From: Marinihelvus sp963695135
Lineage (GTDB): Bacteria; Pseudomonadota; Gammaproteobacteria; Xanthomonadales; SZUA-36
DNA: 64,000 nt
Assembly: GCA_963695135.1 (NCBI GenBank)
Contig: CAVOGA010000001.1
Location: 1,240,001 to 1,304,000, forward strand
Direction: 5' to 3'
Translations under genes and position numbers: made by a program
The notes under the pieces: model-generated
Told to the model about the DNA's origin: nothing
Databases searched by the model: none
Seen by the model: only the letters and a program-made list of their open reading frames with translations
Part shown: positions 26,090 through 34,086 of the stretch, in pieces
Layout: the number at the start of each line of letters is the position of its first letter
Position numbering within the stretch: the first letter of the stretch is position 1

Positions 26090-26137
26090 TGTCTAATTTA
26101 GTTGACACTTGACGCTGTCACGATTACTTTCATCCTA
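26090..26137 (+). promoter_or_regulatory. bchG promoter with tandem PpsR/CrtJ-type sites
   Basis: TGTCTAATTTAGTTGACA at 26090-26107 is an exact TGT-N12-ACA palindrome. Eight base pairs further, TGTCACGATTACTTTCAT (26116-26133) has a good left half and a degenerate right half. TTGACA (26102-26107) and TACTTT (26125-26130), 17 bp apart, form a possible promoter overlapped by both sites. Transcription would then begin close to the bchG ATG at 26138. Confidence 0.65.
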
Positions 26138-27046
26138 ATGTCACGTATCAGCGCCACAGCCCCCGAAGCGAGGCCTCCCCAGTGGGGTGCGTACCTCCAG
26201 CTGCTCAAGCCAATTACCTGGTTTCCGCCCATGTGGGCCTTCGCCTGCGGTCTTGTCGCCTCCGGCGCGGACCTGCTTGAGCGTTGGCCTCTGATTCTTG
26301 CCGGTGTCGCCCTGGCCGGACCGCTGATTTGCGGAACCAGCCAGGTGGTCAACGACTGGTTCGACCGGCATGTAGACGCGATCAACGAGCCGGACCGCCC
26401 GATCCCCTCCGGAAGGGTGCCCGGACGACGCGCACTGTGGTTTGCCGTGATCTGGACCGTGCTGTCCCTGGCGGTCGCGTTTGCGCTGGGTCCCTGGGTA
26501 GCCGCAGCGGGAACGCTGGGCATGATCTTTGCCTGGATCTACAGTGCGCCACCGCTGCGCCTGAAGCAGAACGGCTGGTTCGGCAATGCCGCCTGCGGGC
26601 TGTGCTACGAGGGCCTGCCCTGGTTTACCGCAGCGGCGGTGGCATCCGGCGCGTACCCGGGTAATCCGATCGTTTGGCTGTGCCTGCTGTACAGCGCGGG
26701 CGCCCACGGCATCATGACCCTGAATGATTTCAAGGCCATCGAAGGCGACCGGGAAATGGGCATTCGCTCATTGCCGGCGCAGCTTGGCGCTGACCGGGCG
26801 GCGCGCCTGGCCTGCTGGGTGATGGCAGTACCGCAGGTGGTTGTCATTGGATTGCTGATCCATTGGAACGTGCAGTGGGCGGCCATCACCGTGGGCGTTC
26901 TGCTGCTGGCCCAGGTGGCCTGCATGCTCCGCCTGTTAACTGATCCGAAGGGCCTGGCGCCCTGGTACAACGCCACCGGTATCAGCCTGTATGTTTCCGG
27001 CATGATGGTCAGCGCGGTCGCGGTGCGGGGCATCACCGGCGTATGA
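26138..27046 (+). CDS. bchG: Bacteriochlorophyll a synthase BchG
   Basis: BchG is a membrane prenyltransferase (UbiA family) that esterifies bacteriochlorophyllide a with geranylgeranyl or phytyl diphosphate. The Mg-diphosphate motif NDWFDRHVDAINEPDRPIPSG lies near residue 75 and the second Asp motif, NDFKAIEGDREMGIRSLP, near residue 200. About eight membrane spans are predicted. The ATG at 26138 gives 302 residues and lacks a Shine-Dalgarno sequence. It overlaps the next gene by ATGA. Confidence 0.95.
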   Translation: MSRISATAPEARPPQWGAYLQLLKPITWFPPMWAFACGLVASGADLLERWPLILAGVALAGPLICGTSQVVNDWFDRHVDAINEPDRPIPSGRVPGRRALWFAVIWTVLSLAVAFALGPWVAAAGTLGMIFAWIYSAPPLRLKQNGWFGNAACGLCYEGLPWFTAAAVASGAYPGNPIVWLCLLYSAGAHGIMTLNDFKAIEGDREMGIRSLPAQLGADRAARLACWVMAVPQVVVIGLLIHWNVQWAAITVGVLLLAQVACMLRLLTDPKGLAPWYNATGISLYVSGMMVSAVAVRGITGV

Positions 27047-28419
27047 ATGCAGCCACCCAACTCGGCTGGTTCGGGGTTTTTCGCCTGGCGCTGGTACAGG
27101 CCTCGATCGGCGCGGTCGTGGTCCTGACCACCTCGACACTCAACCGGGTCATGGTGGTTGAACTCGCACTGCCCGCGGCGCTGCCGGGTGTACTGGTGGC
27201 CCTGCATTACTTCATTCAATTGTCCCGTCCCAAGTTCGGTCACGAATCGGACAAGGGTGGGCGGCGCACGACCTGGATCGTTGGCGGCATGGCATTGCTG
27301 GGCCTGGGCGGCATACTTGCAGCGGCATCGGCGGCGCTCATGACCGTGTCCGGCGCCGGCGGCGTGGCCCTGGCAACCCTGGCGTTCCTGATGATCGGCG
27401 CCGGAGTCGGCGCTTGCGGAACCTCCCTGCTGGTGCTGTTGGCCTCCAGCGTGACACCGGAACGCCGCGCTCCGGCTGCGACCATTACCTGGCTGATGAT
27501 GATCGCCAGCTTCGCCATCACCGCGACGGTTGCCGGCGCCTTCCTGGATCCATTCAGTTTTACCCGCCTGTTCCTGGTGACCAGCACGGTCTCGGGACTG
27601 GCGCTGCTGGTTACCTGGCTGGCCACCCTGGGGCTTGAGGCGCGGGTTGCTCCTGCACCGAAGCCGGCGCCTGAAGCGCACGATCGCACTGCTGAAAAGC
27701 CCCAGCGCTTTATCGACGCCCTCAAGGATGTCCTGGCTGAACCGCACACGCGCGTGTTCGGCCTGTTCGTGTTTATCTCCATGCTGGCCTATAGCGCGCA
27801 GGACCTGGTGCTTGAGCCCTTTGCCGGCGCCGTCTTCGGACTCACGCCGGGCGAGTCCACCCAACTCGGTGGCAAGCAGTACGGCGGGGTTCTGCTCGGC
27901 ATGATCCTGGTGGCGCTGCTCGGACGCTGGGCCGGCGCCGCCGGCCAGGGCGTTTTGCGCATCTGCCTGGTGGCCGGTTGCCTGGCCTCTGCGGCGCTGC
28001 TGGCGAGCCTCGCGGCGGCCGGTTTCATCGGACCGCCCTGGCCGCTGGAAGCCAATGTTTTCCTGTTGGGCCTGGCCAACGGCGTATATGCCGTGGCCGC
28101 CATCAGCAGCATGATGACCCTGGTGTCCCGCGGCACCAGGGGCCGTGACGGCACCCGCATGGGGGTCTGGGGCGCGTCCCAGGCCATCGCCTTCGGTTTG
28201 GGCGGTCTTGCGGGCACGGTCGTGGTCGACCTGGTCCGCCTGATCAGCAGCGAGGTATCAACCGCTTACGCGGTGGTATTCAGCGCCCAGGCCCTGCTGT
28301 TTACCGTTGCCGCCGTGCTGGCGGTCCGGATGCCACGCGAAGGCGCGGAACAACGATCGTCAACTTCAATTTCAAAACAGCGGGCTGCTCCACTGACGCC
28401 CGTTATCCAGGACCTGTGA
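27043..28419 (+). CDS. PucC/Bch2-like MFS transporter between bchG and bchP
   Basis: This is a 458-residue BCD-family major facilitator protein with 12 predicted spans and the family phrases LNRVMVVELALPAALPGVLVALHYFIQLSRPKFGH (about 24-60) and SAQDLVLEPFAGAVFGL. The same gene lies between bchG and bchP in Rhodobacter (orf428/bch2). A role in handing pigment to antenna proteins is inferred from family and position. It starts by ATGA overlap with bchG and ends 25 bp before bchP. Confidence 0.88.
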   Translation: MNAATQLGWFGVFRLALVQASIGAVVVLTTSTLNRVMVVELALPAALPGVLVALHYFIQLSRPKFGHESDKGGRRTTWIVGGMALLGLGGILAAASAALMTVSGAGGVALATLAFLMIGAGVGACGTSLLVLLASSVTPERRAPAATITWLMMIASFAITATVAGAFLDPFSFTRLFLVTSTVSGLALLVTWLATLGLEARVAPAPKPAPEAHDRTAEKPQRFIDALKDVLAEPHTRVFGLFVFISMLAYSAQDLVLEPFAGAVFGLTPGESTQLGGKQYGGVLLGMILVALLGRWAGAAGQGVLRICLVAGCLASAALLASLAAAGFIGPPWPLEANVFLLGLANGVYAVAAISSMMTLVSRGTRGRDGTRMGVWGASQAIAFGLGGLAGTVVVDLVRLISSEVSTAYAVVFSAQALLFTVAAVLAVRMPREGAEQRSSTSISKQRAAPLTPVIQDL

Positions 28420-28444
28420 GGCCAGTAGGCCCAGGACAAAGCTC

Positions 28445-29680
28445 ATGAACCAAGCAAATCATTCTGAATCCACCCACCGCGCAGCCAACGAGAAGGCGCC
28501 GGGTTTTGATTACGATGCAATTATCATCGGTGGCGGCCCCAGCGGCGCCACGGCGGCCAATGACCTGGCCAGCGCCGGGCACCGGGTGCTGCTGATTGAC
28601 CGCGAAGGCCGGATCAAACCCTGCGGCGGTGCGGTGCCGCCGATCCTGCTGCGCGAATTCGACGTTCCCGAATCCCTCCTGGAAGCCAAGGTTAACTCGG
28701 CGCGCATGATTGCGCCCTCGGGCAAGGAAGTGGACATGGATATCGGCGGGTTCGTCGGCATGGTGGACCGCGGCAGTTTCGATAACTGGCTGCGCCGGCG
28801 CGCTGAGAATTCCGGCGCCAACTTTTTCCGCGGCGAGTTTGACAAGATCGAGCGGGATCCGGACGGCACGGCCCGGGTGGTGGTCAAGAACAGCCTCGGC
28901 GAAGAGCAGGGGTTTCGTACCCGCGTGATTATCGGCGCCGACGGCGCCAACTCCCGCGTCACCCGCGAGCACCTGCGGGGGTCGAAACGTATCCCGCACG
29001 TTTTTGCCTACCACGAAATTGTTGAATCCCCCGAGCCGGGTGAAAACCCCGACTTCGACCCCGTGCGCTGCGACGTGTACTACCAGGGGCGGATCTCCCC
29101 GGACTTCTACGGCTGGGTCTTTCCCCACGGCAAGCACACCAGCATCGGCACGGGCACGGCGAAGAAGGGCTGGTCCCTGCGCCAGGCGACGGAAGACCTG
29201 CGTATCTCCGCCGGTCTGAAAGACAGCCAGCTGGTTCGCAAGGAGGGAGCGCCGATTCCCCTGAAAACCCTCAAGCGCTGGGACAACGGCAAGGACATCC
29301 TGGTGACCGGTGATGCGGCCGGCGCCGTTGCGCCGTCCTCCGGAGAAGGCATTTACTACGCCATGAACAGCGGCCGGCAGTGTGCCGACGCGGCAGCGGC
29401 TTTCCTGGAAACCGGCGATGCCCGGTGCCTGAAGGCGGCCCGCAAGGCATTCATGAAATCCCATGGGCGGGTGTTTTTTATTCTCGGCATCATGCAGTAC
29501 TTCTGGTACTCAACGGACATGCTGCGCGAGCGTTTCGTGAAGATCTGCGAGGACCCGGATGTGCAAAAGCTGACCTGGGAGGCCTACATGAACAAGAAGC
29601 TGGTGCGTAAGAAGCCGATTGCTCACGTGCGCATCTTCTTCAAGGACCTTGCGCACCTGGTCGGCCTCGCGCCCCGCTAA
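28445..29680 (+). CDS. bchP: Geranylgeranyl (bacterio)chlorophyll reductase BchP
   Basis: BchP reduces the geranylgeranyl tail to phytyl. The FAD-binding YDAIIIGGGPSGATAANDL is near residue 23, and the family signature DREGRIKPCGGAVPPILL follows. GDAAGAVAPSSGEGIYYAMNSG is the second flavin motif. There are 411 residues. It closes the plus-strand bchG-MFS-bchP unit and the photosynthesis cluster. A palindromic terminator lies 40 bp beyond. Confidence 0.95.
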   Translation: MNQANHSESTHRAANEKAPGFDYDAIIIGGGPSGATAANDLASAGHRVLLIDREGRIKPCGGAVPPILLREFDVPESLLEAKVNSARMIAPSGKEVDMDIGGFVGMVDRGSFDNWLRRRAENSGANFFRGEFDKIERDPDGTARVVVKNSLGEEQGFRTRVIIGADGANSRVTREHLRGSKRIPHVFAYHEIVESPEPGENPDFDPVRCDVYYQGRISPDFYGWVFPHGKHTSIGTGTAKKGWSLRQATEDLRISAGLKDSQLVRKEGAPIPLKTLKRWDNGKDILVTGDAAGAVAPSSGEGIYYAMNSGRQCADAAAAFLETGDARCLKAARKAFMKSHGRVFFILGIMQYFWYSTDMLRERFVKICEDPDVQKLTWEAYMNKKLVRKKPIAHVRIFFKDLAHLVGLAPR

Positions 29681-29720
29681 GCCCGGACCAGCCCCTTCAT
29701 CGGGGGCATCCTGGTAATTT

Positions 29721-29745
29721 GAAGCCCGCCCCTCCGGCGGGCTTC
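29721..29745. terminator. Stem-loop between bchP and mnmC
   Basis: GAAGCCCGCC (29721-29730) pairs perfectly with GGCGGGCTTC (29736-29745) around CCTCC. The genes converge here, so it can act in both directions. The minus-strand copy is followed by AAATT rather than a T-run, and the stem overlaps the mnmC stop codon, so termination strength is uncertain. Confidence 0.6.
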
Positions 29746-31837
29746 AGCGTTTGCCGCGGATGATATCCCGGATCAGGAAACGTGCCGGATGCAGGGCCGT
29801 TCGCAGTTCCCGGCTGAGCGGCGGCGCGCCGCCCAGCAGGTGCCAGCAGAGCAACTCCGTGGCCAGCGGGATATACGCCAGGCCGCGGGAGCCATAACCC
29901 GCACTGGTATAAAGGCCCTCCAGGAAGGCGCCAGGTTCAGCCAGCGATGCATCGGCATTCTTGCCCAGCACGGCAAAACGTGCAGCCATTGCCTCATTGT
30001 CGGGAACCGGACCGACCATCGGCAGCCGGTCCGGCGTGGCGCAACGCAGTGCGGCCCGCCCCTCCAACTGGTCAGCGGAACGCTCCTGGCGCAGCAAGCC
30101 CGGCACCTGTGTCTCCAGGCGCCGCAGATTGTCTTCGTGTTCGGCAGGCCGCAAGCCGGTGGCTTCATCATTGGGAACGAAACTGGCGCCGAAATAAAGC
30201 TGCCGGTCCAGCGGCGGGGTGACATAGCCGTCCCCGCAGAGCGCGATGCGCAGTCCCATGGCCGGCTCATCGTCCTGCAGCGCCAGGCGGCTAAGCTGGC
30301 CCCGCACGGCCTGCACCGGCAGCCCGCCCCCGGGTAAGAGCCCGCGCAGTCCCAGCGCGCAGGCCAGCACCACGTGCGTTGACGAGGCGATGGCCGCGCC
30401 GGTGTCGTCCAGTACCTGCCAGCGATCACCATCCCGGCGCAGCTGCGCCACGCCGGCCTGGCGCAATTCAATCCGTTCATGATCCAGCAGCTCAGCGCAG
30501 AGCACCGGTGGGGCCAGCCAGCCGGAGCCGGGAAACCACAGGCCGGGGCGCCCGAGCGTGACGCCCGCGACTTCACTCGCTGCCTGCGCATCCAGCGTGC
30601 GAAACAGGGTTTGTTGGGGCCAGCGCTCCAGCAAGGCCTGTTGCCGCTGCGCATCGGCTTCATCGCGTGCCAGGTGGAGTACGCCGCAATCCTGCCCCAC
30701 GGTGCCGCCAGGCTCCCGGCTGGCAAGAGTTCCGTTCCAGAAGCGCCGGTAGTGTCGTTCTGCAAACTGCAGCGCCGCCAGGTTGAAATCCGATGCCGCG
30801 CCACCCCGGGCGGCGGGTTTGGCATAGAGCACCCCCTGCGCGTTGCCTGAACCGCCGCTGGCGGGCTGTTGCGCCCGGTCCAGCACCAGCACGTTCAGGC
30901 CGCGCTCGGCAAGCGCGCGGGCGGCATGGCAGCCGGCGAGGCCTGCGCCGATGACCAGGACCGGATCACGGCCCGGGGCAGGGCGTTGCCCGGCCGGAGA
31001 GACGTCCCAGGCCAGGGGGTGGTCCCCGGCCCGGGGTGAGGGCGGGAAGGACGATGTTGGCGGGCAGCGCCGTACCTCAACCAGGCGCGCGCGCAGCATG
31101 TCGCGTTTCCTGCCGAAGCCCGGGTGCTTGCTGACCTGGAACCCGTGCGCCTCAAGGCCCCGTCGCACATCCCCGGCGGCCGTGAAGGTGGCGACGGTGG
31201 CGTCGCGTGCGCTCAGGGCCTGAACGGCGGCGAACAGCCCGGGGCGCCACATTTCCGGGTTGCGTGCGGGTGCGAAGCCGTCCAGGAACCAGGCATTGAT
31301 CCCTGGCGAAAACCGCTGGTGGGCCGGGTGGGCGCTGTCCAGGCAGTCTTCCAGGCCGGCCGTGGCATCGCCAATCAACAGGGTCAGGCTGACGCGCCCC
31401 GGTACCAGCTGAAGGCGGTGAACCCCGGGGTGCAGGCAGCGGGGGTAGTGCGCCTGCAACTGCTCCGCCAGCGGCGCGAGTTCCGGCCAGGCGGCGTGAG
31501 CCCGGCGCAGGTCTCCGGGCGCCAGCGGCCAGGCCTCGGTACTGAGAAATTCGAGCTGTGCGGATTCCGGGGCGGCGCGGTTCCAGAGTTCCCAGGCGGT
31601 GAGAAAGTTCAGGCCCGTGCCAAAACCGGATTCGCCGACAAGAAAGCGGTCATCCCCGGCAAGGTCACGCCAGCGCCCGGCGAGGGCATTGCCCTCCAGG
31701 AACACGTGGCGGGATTCGTCCGGCCCACCCCCGGTGGAATAGTAGACGTCATCGAACCGGCGGGAGCGGGGTACGCCTTGTTCACTCCAGTCAAGGTCCG
31801 CGAAACGCGCCCCGGTGGGCGGATCAGTATCCGTCAC
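29744..31837 (-). CDS. mnmC: Bifunctional tRNA mnm5s2U synthesis protein MnmC
   Basis: MnmC completes the wobble-uridine modification 5-methylaminomethyl-2-thiouridine. The N-terminal DUF752 methyltransferase domain (about 1-240) has VGESGFGTGLNFLTAWELW. The C-terminal FAD oxidase domain begins with VLVIGAGLAGCHAARALAERG near residue 295 and ends with GYGSRGLAYIPLATELL. The length of 697 residues fits the fused gammaproteobacterial form. The start is GTG at 31837, overlapping the upstream gene as GTGA. Confidence 0.93.
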   Translation of the reverse strand: MTDTDPPTGARFADLDWSEQGVPRSRRFDDVYYSTGGGPDESRHVFLEGNALAGRWRDLAGDDRFLVGESGFGTGLNFLTAWELWNRAAPESAQLEFLSTEAWPLAPGDLRRAHAAWPELAPLAEQLQAHYPRCLHPGVHRLQLVPGRVSLTLLIGDATAGLEDCLDSAHPAHQRFSPGINAWFLDGFAPARNPEMWRPGLFAAVQALSARDATVATFTAAGDVRRGLEAHGFQVSKHPGFGRKRDMLRARLVEVRRCPPTSSFPPSPRAGDHPLAWDVSPAGQRPAPGRDPVLVIGAGLAGCHAARALAERGLNVLVLDRAQQPASGGSGNAQGVLYAKPAARGGAASDFNLAALQFAERHYRRFWNGTLASREPGGTVGQDCGVLHLARDEADAQRQQALLERWPQQTLFRTLDAQAASEVAGVTLGRPGLWFPGSGWLAPPVLCAELLDHERIELRQAGVAQLRRDGDRWQVLDDTGAAIASSTHVVLACALGLRGLLPGGGLPVQAVRGQLSRLALQDDEPAMGLRIALCGDGYVTPPLDRQLYFGASFVPNDEATGLRPAEHEDNLRRLETQVPGLLRQERSADQLEGRAALRCATPDRLPMVGPVPDNEAMAARFAVLGKNADASLAEPGAFLEGLYTSAGYGSRGLAYIPLATELLCWHLLGGAPPLSRELRTALHPARFLIRDIIRGKR

Positions 31838-32250
31838 TCATCAATATCATCAATGTTGTACTGGCCCGTTACGCGGCGTTTGACGTAGGACCAGGCCATG
31901 CCAACCGCCAGGATCAGGGAGATGATGATGAGGATAATCCAGCTCATGGCGGTCGGTGAGTCCACGCTCAGCCAGCCGAGGTCGACAAAGAGCCAGACGA
32001 TGGCGGCGAACAGGGCGGCGCCGAGGCTGACCCCGAGCCAGCCCAGCGCATCGAAGGTGCTCTTGACCAGGAAGATCCAGCCAATGAGCAGCAGCAGCCC
32101 GACAATGAGAATCGGCGGGCCGAATTCGGCGTTTTCGCCGGCAACCCAGCTGATGAAAGAAAAATTCGTGGGGTTATAGGTTCCCAGGACGAGCACCAGG
32201 GCCAGTGCCCAGCGGAACAGGAATCCACTCACTCCAATATTTCTTGCCAT
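31834..32250 (-). CDS. Small four-helix membrane protein (DUF6524-like)
   Basis: The 138-residue protein has four predicted membrane helices and a charged tail ending DIDD. The sequence NIGVSGFLFRWALALVLVLGTYNPT and the FSFISWV motif resemble the DUF6524 family of unknown function. It is translationally coupled to mnmC by a GTGA overlap, but no functional tie is known. Family assignment is from memory of the motif. Confidence 0.65.
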   Translation of the reverse strand: MARNIGVSGFLFRWALALVLVLGTYNPTNFSFISWVAGENAEFGPPILIVGLLLLIGWIFLVKSTFDALGWLGVSLGAALFAAIVWLFVDLGWLSVDSPTAMSWIILIIISLILAVGMAWSYVKRRVTGQYNIDDIDE

Positions 32251-32456
32251 GGGGCTCTCCCTGTTGCCGGCGTTGTCTGCGGCCTGTACAGGCCCGCAAA
32301 AAGTCTAGCAGAAGTTGTTCTGACGAATGAACCCGCCGGCGCCACCGGGCGGGACCGTTCGCGGCTCCGCGATCGCGGGTCACACGCCTGTCTCATTCAG
32401 TCAACGACGCGGCGCGTGACTGGGGTAAAATGCGCGCTTGGCTCAGGAGAGACCTG

Positions 32457-33053
32457 ATGGGTAGAGACAGAACAGAAGTGATCGGAGCGCGCGGCGGCCT
32501 GCTGGGCCTGTTCGACAAGCTTCGCTACAAGGAAATTTACCGCCAGGCCATCGGCCTGTTGCTGGTTGCCGTGTGCGCCGTGTTCACGGCGCCCGGTGAT
32601 GAGCGCGTGGTCTGGGGGCTGGCGCTGGCCTTTGCCGGGCAGGTCTTCCGGACCTTCGCGGCGGGCACCATTTTCAAGAACAAGCGCCTGGCCAGCACCG
32701 GTGCGTATTCGCTGGTGCGCCATCCGCTGTATTTCGGCAACCTGCTGATCATGGCCGGGTTCTGCATCGCCTGTGCCAACCCCTGGGTCATCGCGGTTGT
32801 CGCGCTGTTTTTCCTGATCTGGTACCCGGCGGCCATCCGCTACGAGGATGCCAAGCTGGAGCGGATTTTCGAGGATGAGTGGCGCGCCTGGAGCAAGGGC
32901 ACCTGGGCCATGTTTCCGAACCGCCTGAACCTTGCCAGGCTGACCGACACCCAGTGGAATGCGCGCCAGTCCATGATCCGCAACGGCGAGCTGTACATCT
33001 GGATCTACCTGATCGCCTGCGGCGTCTGGCTGTGGTTCAACGCGCAGTCCTGA
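32457..33053 (+). CDS. Isoprenylcysteine/phospholipid methyltransferase-like membrane protein
   Basis: This is a membrane protein with about five hydrophobic segments and the C-terminal catalytic block LVRHPLYFGNLLIMAGF ... YEDAKLERIFEDEWRAWSKGT, which matches the ICMT/PEMT-like methyltransferase superfamily. The substrate is unknown. The ATG at 32457 has an AGGAG 7 nt upstream and is preferred over ATG 32430; it gives 198 residues. It is followed by a DUF6165 gene 23 bp downstream, probably in the same transcript. Confidence 0.75.
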   Translation: MGRDRTEVIGARGGLLGLFDKLRYKEIYRQAIGLLLVAVCAVFTAPGDERVVWGLALAFAGQVFRTFAAGTIFKNKRLASTGAYSLVRHPLYFGNLLIMAGFCIACANPWVIAVVALFFLIWYPAAIRYEDAKLERIFEDEWRAWSKGTWAMFPNRLNLARLTDTQWNARQSMIRNGELYIWIYLIACGVWLWFNAQS

Positions 33054-33076
33054 GCCCGTCGACCAAGGAGTACACG

Positions 33077-33469
33077 ATGGAACTGATACACATACCCATG
33101 TCCCCCGGCGAACTGCTGGACAAGATCACGATCCTGGAGATCAAGTCCGAGCGCATCGACGACCCGCAAAAAGTGGCCAACGTCCGTACCGAGCTGGACC
33201 TGCTGAACGCCACCTGGCGCAAGGCCGTGCCCGCCGACGAAACCGTGCAGCGCCTGCATCGCGAGCTTAAAGCCATCAACGAGGAACTCTGGGTCATCGA
33301 GGACGACATTCGCGACAAGGAGCGCGCGAAGGAATTCGACGACCGCTTCATCGAACTGGCCCGCGCCGTCTACGTCACCAACGATAAACGCGCCGCCGCC
33401 AAGAAAGAACTGAACCTCCACCTCGGCTCCACCATCGTCGAAGAAAAGTCCTACCAGGACTACACCTGA
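33077..33469 (+). CDS. DUF6165 family protein
   Basis: This is a 130-residue, charged, mostly helical soluble protein. It begins with HIPMSPGELLDKITILEIK and ends with LNLHLGSTIVEEKSYQDY, phrases I associate with DUF6165. These proteins occur near lipopolysaccharide and glycosyltransferase genes, but no function is established. An AGGAG lies 8 bp before the ATG. A short GC-rich stem (33468-33485, no T-tail) follows the stop. Confidence 0.7.
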   Translation: MELIHIPMSPGELLDKITILEIKSERIDDPQKVANVRTELDLLNATWRKAVPADETVQRLHRELKAINEELWVIEDDIRDKERAKEFDDRFIELARAVYVTNDKRAAAKKELNLHLGSTIVEEKSYQDYT

Positions 33470-33600
33470 CCCGCCCCCGCGGGTCGTAACGTCCCATCGC
33501 CGCCCCAGGCCGCCCGGCGGCCATCCCCCCGCCTCCCCCGATGCGGGAGCGGCCCGGCACCCAACGACCCCAAAACCCCCGGCGCCCCCGATCTGCAGAC

Positions 33601-33643
33601 GGAATACCCCCTTTATTTGCACTGCAAATAAAGGGGGTATTCC
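33601..33643. repeat. 43-bp near-perfect palindrome
   Basis: A 21-bp arm (33601-33621, GGAATACCCCCTTTATT...) is repeated as its exact reverse complement at 33623-33643 around a single C. It lies between the DUF6165 stop and the cobalamin riboswitch. It is far longer than an ordinary terminator and lacks a loop, so it could be a protein-binding site, a mobile-element remnant or a bidirectional terminator. Confidence 0.75.
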
Positions 33644-33725
33644 AGAGTGCACCATCCACCCGCCGTTACATCCACCGGGTTCCGATTGACAACCACTCCA
33701 AGCTCCCGCATCCTCCAATTTCGTT

Positions 33726-33943
33726 CTGTTGGTGATCCGATGGCCGCCCGGCCAGAAGATTTAAACGGGAAGATGGTCCGGCCCGGCGACTCCGAGCCAA
33801 AGCCATCACTGCCCCCGCAACGGTAGACGAGGGTTGGGTCAACGCAGCCACTGGGCCACACGGTCTGGGAAGGCGACCCGGCAATAGCGCCAGTATTGGC
33901 GTCCTCGTGAGTCCGGAGACCGGCCAATGGTGTTGGGAACCAT
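33726..33943 (+). promoter_or_regulatory. Cobalamin (AdoCbl) riboswitch upstream of btuB
   Basis: The plus strand carries the conserved cobalamin riboswitch landmarks in order: AAACGGGAA, the CTGCCCCCGCAACGGTA core (about 33805), the B12 box AGCCACTG (33846-33853), CTGGGAAGGCGA, and GAGTCCGGAGACCGGCC near the 3' end. About 145 nt separate it from the ATG of the receptor gene, room for an expression platform. It is expected to shut the gene off when adenosylcobalamin is plentiful. The ends given are approximate. The rest of 33470-34086 holds the palindrome and no gene that I can support. Confidence 0.93.
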
Positions 33944-34086
33944 GTCATCGCGGTGGGCGAAGACGGGAGACGCTGTTGGTCAGGTCCCTTGCGCCCTGCC
34001 CGGACTCCGCAAACAAGATCACATAACACGATCAGCCCCCCGGGATGACTCCGCATAGCGTTCGGGTGTGAACGCGGGAGTGCACC

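Noticed and set aside
33005..33718. 237-codon minus-strand frame covering the DUF6165 gene and the following intergenic region
   Set aside because: It is antisense to DUF6165, is glycine-rich without domains, and runs through the palindrome.
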